Of a stretch of DNA of 64,000 nt, positions 56,698 through 64,000 are shown one piece after another (the stretch's first letter is position 1; every line of letters starts with the position of its first letter). The stretch comes from Acestrorhynchus altus. Taxonomy: Eukaryota; Chordata; Actinopteri; Characiformes; Acestrorhynchidae. The position numbers were made by a program, and so were the translations under genes. The stretch lies in contig CM067503.1 of assembly GCA_034509495.1 (NCBI GenBank), positions 25,212,316-25,276,315 of the forward strand, read 5' to 3'. The notes under the pieces are model-generated. The model ran no database searches and was not told where the DNA came from. It saw only the letters and a program-made list of their open reading frames with translations.

Positions 56698-56889
56698 GCC
56701 AATCGTGTGATTTACAATCTATTGAACACGCCCACTTTGCTATAGCATTAGTCACGTGGCGTGCATGCTCCGCCCGCCGTGGCGCTGTTTTCCCAGAGTG
56801 CAGCTCGAAGAAGCTGTGTGGTCATGGCTGCGGAAGGCAGGTCAGACTCCTGTAACTGAACCCGATTGTCCGGTGGAGCTGCAGGGGAA
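56698..56889 (+). promoter_or_regulatory. Probable plpp6 promoter / 5' UTR (CpG-rich)
   Basis: A GCCAAT box (56698-56703) precedes a CpG-rich stretch that begins near 56750 and continues through exon 1 to about 57480. The transcription start was not located. In-frame upstream codons lack an ATG, which supports the ATG at 56890. Confidence 0.55.
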
Positions 56890-57328
56890 ATGCCGTCTCC
56901 GAAAGCGCGGAGCGGCGGGCGGTACGACTTCGTGTCGCTGAGCCGCTCCGCTCCTCCGGCTCTGCAGCGCCAGGGCTCCGACCCGACCGCCGCGCGCCTG
57001 CGGGCGACGGAAAGCCCGACCCGGCGCCGGGGCTCCGGCTCCTCCACTTCCTCCACCGGCGCACAGCAGCTGCCGGAGGAGGACTGCATGCGGCTGAACC
57101 CGTCCATCCTCGGCATCGCGCTCAGCTCTCTGCTCGCCATTGACCTGTGGCTGTCCAAGCGGCTCGGGGTCTGCGCCTGCGAGGACGCGTCGTGGGGAAG
57201 CGTGCGGCCCCTAATGAAGCTGGTGGAGGTGTCCGGACACGGGATACCATGGCTAGTCGGGGCCGCGTACTGTTTGTACAAAAGTGACAGCGCCGCGGGC
57301 CAGGAGGTCCTGCTTAACCTGCTGATGG
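56890..57328 (+). CDS. plpp6: plpp6 exon 1
   Basis: Residues 1-146: N-terminal tail, then hydrophobic segments around ILGIALSSLLAIDLWLS, HGIPWLVGAAYCLY and the start of LLNLLMALVLDLVLVGIV. It contains no catalytic motif. GC- and CpG-rich. Confidence 0.95.
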
Positions 57329-60300
57329 GTAATGTAGTCCAGCGTCTCCTTACTTCAGTACTGTCAAACCGCAGAGCCGCAGTCTGACCGCACTGCCACA
57401 TAACAGCGCCTCTGGCGGTCCGTGTCAGAACTGCAGCCACACTTTCCCCCAGCGTGGAGCCGGTCCCGTCGAAAAGTTCGGCGCGTTTCCACCAAAAAAT
57501 AAACAGGTTCCGGAGCCTATAGGGGAACCAAAGCTCAGTAGGTTTCTGAGCTCGAGCCGCCGTTGTGCTCTGCGCCATCATCTCAGTTCTGTTTACTGAG
57601 GCTGTGCAGCGCCCCCTGTTGAGGACATTTTCTCTGACGTATCCTCGATTCCACTAAAACTGGTGAAAATGCGGGATGGTCCACCAAGGTTCTAATAAGC
57701 TGGAATGGTTCAAGAACCAGAGTTCTTTTGGTGGGAATGAAGAACTGTGGCCTTTCTAACTACCACAGTGACCACATTACGCAGTCACTCTAGTGAAGAG
57801 AGAATTGTGAAAATGGAGATGTAGTTAATTAGCGTGCTGAGATATTTTTGGTTTAATAGTTTTGTGTTACTTTGTGCTCGGTGGAAGTCTATCAATAATG
57901 AAGTCTAAATCCAAAAATAACACACGCACATAAAAAAGCATAACATCTATGATCCTGGGGTCGCTGGTTCGAATCCAGGTTCATGCTGCTCATCATCAGC
58001 AGCCGGGGTCCAGAGGGAGAGAAATTGGCTTGCTCTGCCTCGGGGGGTGGGTAGCTGGCGCTCCTCCCACATCTCACAAGTGCGCTGTTGGTCGACACGG
58101 GCGTCTGCCGTCCATTGTGTCAGAACCGCGGATCCAGCGTTCTCCTCCAAGCGCGATGGCTGCCCAGCAACGATACAAAAGGCGGCAGTTCGAAAAGAGG
58201 CGGTAGGTTATCGATCTCTCCCCCTAGTGTCGAGAGCAGGGCATGTAATGTGGGAGGCTACTTAGGGGGATGGGTAATTGGCATATCTAAATTAGTAGGT
58301 GGAAAATTGGAAAATAAATAAATAAATAAAAAAGCATAACATACCCGTGGTTAACTAACAATGTTCTTTTCATTGGCTTCATTAAACATATATTGGTCAT
58401 TGAATAATCATAAAAATCATGTTTGAGGGTTTCTGATAGTTTATACAGTATATTAACAGGGATGTCCGATCCTTTTCCATTGTATCTGAACCTTCACATG
58501 CTTGTACCCTCTGTACTCAAACACCAGGTCCCATACTGTAATCCAGGAACATGTCTCACTTTCTGGTTCCCTTTCTTTCAGTCTCCTGTCCTTCACATTT
58601 GGATAAGTCCCTTTGCATCCATTTTTTAATCTCTGCCTGTCCTACTCCTTCTGTCTGCCTCTCGTTCTCCCACCCAGGGGACAGCCACAGTCTCAGTTGT
58701 CTTCGTGACCTCAATTTTTGATTCAGTTCTAGTTGCTTGAAGTCAGCTAAAGCCAGAATTCATACTCTGTGGGTTGGTTTTCCAAACAGGGATTAAGCTT
58801 AGATCTGTGTTATGTTCTCCTTTTACTGAATTACCCTTCAGATTGCTGTGTAGTCCATTGCTGTATCTGGGCCCTCCAAGACAAACTTTCAACTTGGCAC
58901 TATGAAGAACACTATGAAGATTTGATTGTATTTAGTAGGGATGTGACGGAGCTGAGGAAAATCTTCAAATTTTTTAGCTACAAATCCATTAAATGCGAAT
59001 GCATTTTTGGTAAACATGGGGGCCAAGAAGCCTATTTGTGCATGTATTTTTGTATTTTTAAACATGAATACATGATGCTTAAACAGGCCATCAGCCACAG
59101 GTAGTCACTGACTCACGGTGTACTGTAAACAATTCATCATGCTATTTTAATGATACTGAATCATAAAATTATCAATCATTTATCATGTAAATAACAAATT
59201 ATGCATTCTTAAACAAATAAGACATATCAACTAATAGTGTTGAACTTTTCGTGCTTACTACTGTTTTGTGTTTTAGACTTGTTTTCTTACCACATTCGGA
59301 CATTTTAATCATTTATTTATGTAAAGCAGAATTATAAAGTAAACAACATTAACCATTAAATTCAGATTAACAGAGTCAAACTGTCCAGGTCAATAACAGA
59401 AAGGCAAGACAATACCTGAATGGACAAACCAGGGACGGACTCGAAAAATGACTCCATTTGCTCCGTTTGCCACTCTGGAATTGTCTCGCCTTTCTGTTAT
59501 TGACCTGGACGGTTTGACTCTGTTTAACGCATTTGTTCCATTAAAGTGCTGTATTTGTATCTGCATCTGCTTTGCTCTGTCCAGACCTGACTGTATGACT
59601 TGTTCTGTTTTATATGGCAGCGGCGATTTCAAAACCGTATTCGATGAAAATTGACCCTTAAACATCCGTTGAATTCCAATTTGCTAAAAATCGTCACATC
59701 CCTATTATCTAGCCACTCATCATCAGAAAATAATTGCACCCAGAGGGCATCAACCGACACATGTAAAATTGGTGTGTAGCTTTGACACTGTGAAATGTGA
59801 ACGATTTGAATTTTACTTTCACTCACGTCCTGCTGCATCCCGCTTTCCATTCTGACTCCTGCTGTTATGCTAGTAACAACCTCTGCAGTCAAAGTGTGCA
59901 TCAGATGAGAGTTCAAAAGCACTCGGAAGAGTTTGAGAGTTGTCACATGGTAGGGCTGCAAGAAACGGGATGGTCTTTTCAATATATTATTTTATGCCAT
60001 ACCAATCATGCAGATATTACCATAGCACACTGTTGGCACAAGTGGATAGAAGGTGGCATGCACGAGAGGATGGAGCAGAATAACTGATGGCTTGCCGACA
60101 TGTGCAGAGTTACCCAACAGCCATGATTACAGACATTCATAGAGTACTGATGCGCTCCATGAGTAATTGTTAATGCCAGCACCATTATACCATCTGCCCT
60201 TAACACCACATCACTGTCACCAAAGACTGTAGTAGTGCATGTCAGACTCATGTAGTCACTGAAAATGACAGCAGGTCATCTCCAGTGGTGAGTGCTGCTT

Positions 60301-62364
60301 TTGTCTTGGTGGAGATGACCAATGATGTGCTGTCAACATTCCACCTTCACAGCAAAATCTGCAGGAACTGTGTGAGAATATTAAAGCTGCATAGGGTTGC
60401 TTATCACCGGACACCATTAGGAACCTTTACAACTCCAATGTCTAGCATGTTGCATTAAACCAAATGCCATACTGAGAGAAAACCTGGCAAGGCATTTTCA
60501 TCCATTTATAGCAGATCAAAGTAATCCACTGCAGGTCTTTTTGCTGTACTGGATTATTCCTGTCATTCCCTTGAGCAAGACACACTCAGGAATCTAGATG
60601 AATGAGTAATGGGCTCAAGGCAAATTATGTGCATCAACAGGACCTTTTATGTCCTGAGTCTTATGAAGACTGCTTTCATCTGGAATATGTGGTCATTAAT
60701 AATAGCCTGCTCTCTTCTCAGTATGTCATGTCTGCAAAAAACACTGTTTGGCCACAGGTTTACTTTCATTGCGACTGAAAAGGGCATTCAACAGAATGCT
60801 AATCTACCTTTACAGCCCAGGCAACCCAAGTGAAAATATAGCAGTGTTTCTGAAAGAACAGAGAATTAGGACACACACAGAAAAGTGGTGGCTTCATTTC
60901 AGCAGCTTGTACGATTTTTCATGTGCACTGATTGTCTTTCACAAAAGGGTCCAAAAAGGTGTTTTGATCTTGAAACAGTATCAGGATTGTTAAATGATTG
61001 TTTTTTTCAGGAAATGTCTGACTTTGCTGTTATCATTTAAAATACATGAGCCTCACTCAGTTCAGTTCAAGCTCTTAGTAGGCAAGTCCTGGCACAAATT
61101 CTCTTTTTTGTTCTGTCTGTGTTTGAGCGTTCATTTGTGATGCACCAGGCCTGCTGCTGCAGCCCACAAGAGACAATCAGACATCTGGCCCATTACAGAC
61201 AAGCATATAATGATTGTAGAGGCAGGAGTGTGGAATGAAGGCAGGTGGGAAATGGTCAGAAATAAAGAAATGGGGGTGGGGGCCCTTGGAACACTGCTAG
61301 TGTTGTGTGCAGCACAACACCTCTCATACGTATTGTGTGATGTTGGACACCATAAGTCTTATTTGGGTAAAATCCTGTAATATTACACTACCACATCAGT
61401 TCTCATTATCTGCATGATCTATATTTACTGCAGTGGAGTAAACGTGAAATACATACAGTGGAAAAGCCTGCATTTACACACACACACACACACACACTTA
61501 CTGCCATCCGAACAACTTTCCTCATGTACAACACACCATTTCTAACTGCACAAAAGCAGACTAAATAGTGTATAAACAATGGAACGCCATTAAAAGTGCA
61601 GTTATTAGTGTAGGAGTGCACAGCAGAGGGTTATAGTGAGTGAGAAAGAGAGGTGTTTTCAGGGATGTAACCATTCAAATTGGGGGGCCTTTTAAATCTG
61701 CAGAATTTATCCAAAAGTTTATGCTAGTGTGTACGTTTGAATATACGAGAGAGAGAATCAGTCAGATTAAGCAGTCATAAGAACTTGCCTTTTAAATCAT
61801 TTAAAATTTGGCTTAAATTATCCAAAACCCAATCCATTAAAATATACTTGGATCTGGCCCAATCCAGTGGATCACATTGGGACCTGTTGTTCAGTATGCC
61901 TGATTCTCAGTCTAATGTTTAATGTCTAATGTGTTCATCAATGTCATTCAGTATTTTACTGACTCTCTCCTTCTCTTTCCCTTCTCCCTCTCTTAGCTTT
62001 GGTGTTGGACCTGGTGCTGGTGGGCATAGTTAAAGCTGTGGTGCGTCGTCGTCGTCCTGCTCATAACCGCATGGACATGTTTGCTACTTTTTCAGTGGAC
62101 CGTTATTCCTTTCCATCAGGCCACGCCACTCGTGCTGCCATGTGTGCCCGCTTCCTGCTGGCGCACCTTGTGCTGGCTGCACCACTCCGTGTGCTCGTCC
62201 TGCTCTGGGCAGTCTTCGTGGGTTTCTCCCGGGTCCTCCTCGGGCGCCACAATGTGACAGATGTTGCTTTCGGATTCTTCATGGGTTACTGCCAGTACAA
62301 CCTTGTGGAGGCTCTGTGGCTGTCACCTGTTATGCTGCAAAGCATGTTGGGACAACTGGAGTGA
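56890..62364 (+). CDS. plpp6: Polyisoprenoid diphosphate/phosphate phosphohydrolase PLPP6, 268 aa, two exons
   Basis: Exons 56890-57328 and 61997-62364 join in phase (ATGG|CT), with donor GTAATG and acceptor TCTTAG. PLPP6 (PPAPDC2) is a PAP2-superfamily enzyme of the ER and nuclear membrane that removes phosphate from presqualene and isoprenoid diphosphates. The Ser/Arg-rich cytosolic N-terminus has RLRATESPTRRRGS; QLPEEDCMRLNPS precedes the first membrane segment (about 73-89). The PAP2 motifs are intact: KAVVRRRRP (Lys159, Arg166-Pro167), SFPSGHATRA (PSGH 186-189) and SRVLLGRH (Ser224-Arg225, His231), with NVTDVAFGF after. Intact motifs separate it from PLPP7, whose catalytic residues are degenerate. 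Length is near the family norm (about 295 in human, shorter here in the N-terminus). Confidence 0.96.
57329..57946. other. plpp6 intron, first part
   Basis: CpG-rich to about 57480. From about 57480 to 57760, paired phrases (TTTCCACCAAAAAATAA on the left; CTTTTGGTGGGAATGAAGAA on the right) hint at a short inverted-end element, not resolved. The exon 1 frame stays open 19 codons into the intron. Confidence 0.5.
57947..58327 (+). mobile_element. tRNA-derived SINE, 5'-truncated, with 15-16 bp target duplication
   Basis: It starts inside a tRNA-like head: a T-arm with stem CTGG/CCAG around the B box GGTTCGAATCC (57966-57976). A GC-rich body follows and an A-rich TAAA-repeat tail ends it. The flanks carry a perfect duplication AAAAAAGCATAACAT (57932-57946 and 58328-58342), with the preceding T also shared. 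No A box is visible, so the copy is 5'-truncated and probably silent. Family not named. Confidence 0.85.
58343..58927. other. plpp6 intron segment, nothing recognised
   Basis: Between the SINE and the next element; no coding or repeat signature. Confidence 0.5.
58936..59704. mobile_element. hAT-type non-autonomous element, 769 bp, with internal inverted repeat
   Basis: The ends are inverted: TAGGGATGTGACGG at the left and CGTCACATCCCTA at the right. The flanking 8 bases (GTATTTAG and TTATCTAG) match at 6 positions and fit an nTnnnnAn-type hAT duplication. A 45-base inverted repeat (59369-59413 and 59480-59524, 43 of 45 matching) lies inside with a 66-base loop. No transposase frame. Confidence 0.8.
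59705..61996. other. plpp6 intron, last part
   Basis: No exon was recognised. A (CA)n run lies at 61477-61498. The frames at 59797-60087 plus and 60006-60251 minus show no known domain. The polypyrimidine tract before exon 2 is clear (TCCTTCTCTTTCCCTTCTCC). Confidence 0.5.
61997..62364 (+). CDS. plpp6: plpp6 exon 2 (catalytic)
   Basis: Residues 147-268 with all three PAP2 motifs and the last membrane segments (LVLAAPLRVLVLLWAVFVGF; VAFGFFMGYCQYNLVEALW). Acceptor CTCTCTTAG; stop TGA 62362-62364. Confidence 0.96.
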
Positions 62365-64000
62365 AGCTCCAGAGGACATGGCTAGAAACAGTAAAAGGAT
62401 AAGAGCAGCCCAGTGCGCTACAGTAACTTGAGGACCTCCTCTTGAAAATTGGGAATGAATGGGCTGTTGCAGGCCTCATTGTAGTAAAAACATAATGCTG
62501 TCATTAGTTTTATTTGTTGTGAGTTGTAAATTATGTCTACTTAATATTTGAAATATAAATGTGATGTGAGTTGTTTATCTGCAAAGTGGGTCCAGTGGGG
62601 TGTTTCTGACTGCTACAGACAGATGCTTCTGTATGATTTCACTGTGGTTGTGCACCTTCACCTTGCATAAAGCAAACTTGTCTAAAGAAATATGATTTTT
62701 GACAAGAGATTAATATCCGTAATGCCCTATTCCAGCTATAGCATTCTAACTGCAGTTGTAGCCATAAAATCATAAAAACTCACCTGGCGCCACTTATTCA
62801 TCACAGATTTTTTTGTTTTATTTTTTAGAAAATTACTGATCTAAACATATTGACAGAGAGAACTCTTACCACTTTTCACTCTTTCAAAAAAACAATGAGC
62901 CATACTCTGCCCATTTGAAACCACTAATGATTTATAAAATGTACTGTTTTATTATTTTTATTTGGCTTTTAAATTGAAATGACGTTTTTATTCTTACCTC
63001 CAGCTTTACTTTTATTGCTATGGAAGGATTTTAAATTGATCTTGGTCACAGCAATAAGAGGCAAAACGTATTTCAAAACAATTTCCTCTCAAATTGAGAG
63101 TTCATTTTCTTATTTTTGTATTTGAATTAGTAAAGACTTGCTGAATTGTGCAGTACTTTAGCACAGAGTTGGGCAATGTGACTATGATATAGTAATTTAT
63201 GGTACACTATGATGAGCTTCATTATATTTTTTATCATTTTCTAAGATTAATAAATCATTAAAGACTGCCATTTTAGAGATCACACTGAACACAAGACTGT
63301 AGCAAATTGAATTCCAAATAAATTTGAATTCCATATTGCCCACTCCTAACTTCAGCTTTACATAATATGCTTGAAAATCAGGGCCTGGATTCATAAAACC
63401 TTTCAAGGTTGGAGTGCTGATCAAAGATCAATTCCTCTCTTATTGTATTATGACCTTACAGATTGGAACAAGTACAGCAATCCTGCTCTGAAAAGCTTAA
63501 AAAAATGGCCCTGTTGTTGGAGCCACTGTTGGATTATAGATCTTTTTATTGCACTTTTTATTTATGATGTTCTGTTACTGGGGAAGAGTATTGTGAGTAC
63601 AAAGGGAATTATTTGTTTGATGTACTTCCATGAGTGATTTGGTTGAGAGCTCTGCAGTGGAGACAACATAAAAGTGAGGATTATGCAGGTGCTATATCTG
63701 TTGCCTTTTAAATTGGCAGCTGTGTGAGTGTGCGTGAGAGAGAGAGAGATCCTCCAGAACCTTCTCCCTTAATAATCTAGCAGTGGAGCAGTTCAGTAAT
63801 GTGTTCCCTTTTCCTAATAAAGCAAAAAACGAGAAGCAGCTTTCATAGGATGGATATGTTACCTTCAGACCCTGTTTCTTTTTTTCCTTGCTATCCCCCG
63901 TTCACTCTCACTTCGTCCTCCTCCACATTCTTCAGTCCTAGCTGCAGTGAGTGAGTGCTTATGAAACAATTATAAAGCTGCTATTGGAGTTAGTGTGGTC
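62365..64000. other. plpp6 3' UTR and downstream flank
   Basis: No further gene was recognised. An AATAAA hexamer lies at 63249-63254; a nearer site could use AATATAAA-like variants at about 62550. A (GA) run sits near 63738-63750. The end of the 3' UTR cannot be set. Confidence 0.5.

Noticed and set aside
56748..57581. 277-residue open frame on the minus strand, the longest in the window
   Set aside because: It lies opposite plpp6 exon 1 and its CpG-rich flank. Long antisense frames are expected in GC-rich coding sequence, and it has no recognisable domain.
1..64000. CRISPR arrays, bacterial operons, ribosome-binding sites and tRNA/rRNA genes
   Set aside because: None is present. The regular repeats are eukaryotic micro- and minisatellites without unique spacers, and the only tRNA-like sequence is the SINE head at 57947.

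Overview
The window is vertebrate nuclear DNA, almost certainly from a ray-finned (teleost) fish. Its genes are split by GT-AG introns. CA, CT, TA and CAT microsatellites are abundant, and the mobile elements (several Tc1-like families, two hAT-type elements with 8-bp target duplications, a SINE, L2-like and other LINE fragments) are those typical of fish. The species cannot be fixed from the sequence alone.

Three protein-coding genes are supported exon by exon. (1) Positions 1-24769, minus strand: the 5' half of slc4a2 (anion exchanger AE2). Twelve coding exons give the first 611 residues of the cytosolic N-terminal domain; the membrane domain lies beyond position 1. An extra 3-codon exon in the intron after the first coding exon looks like an alternative N-terminus. 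(2) Positions 35099-49886, plus strand: a 17-exon gene for an 869-residue protein with a UBA-like domain, a charged helical region, a UBX domain carrying the FPR loop used to bind p97/VCP, and about 15 leucine-rich repeats. I know of no human protein with this architecture, and it is the most interesting gene here. (3) Positions 56890-62364, plus strand: plpp6 (polyisoprenoid diphosphate phosphatase, PAP2 family), in two exons, with all catalytic motifs in exon 2.

Between about 16 and 33 kb (a large slc4a2 intron and the upstream intergenic space) is a dense cluster of unrelated degenerate minisatellites, each with its own unit. A 1066-bp hAT-type element with a promoter-like, CpG-rich core ends 337 bp before the start codon of the UBX-LRR gene. 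Introns of the UBX-LRR gene hold relics of at least three DNA transposon families. The space between it and plpp6 holds decayed transposons and a LINE fragment flanked by a 94-bp inverted repeat. The plpp6 intron holds a 5'-truncated SINE with a perfect target duplication and a 769-bp hAT-type element.

The three genes show no obvious shared pathway: one is a chloride/bicarbonate exchanger, one a probable p97 adaptor, and one a lipid phosphatase. slc4a2 and the UBX-LRR gene are head to head about 10 kb apart; the UBX-LRR gene and plpp6 are in tandem.
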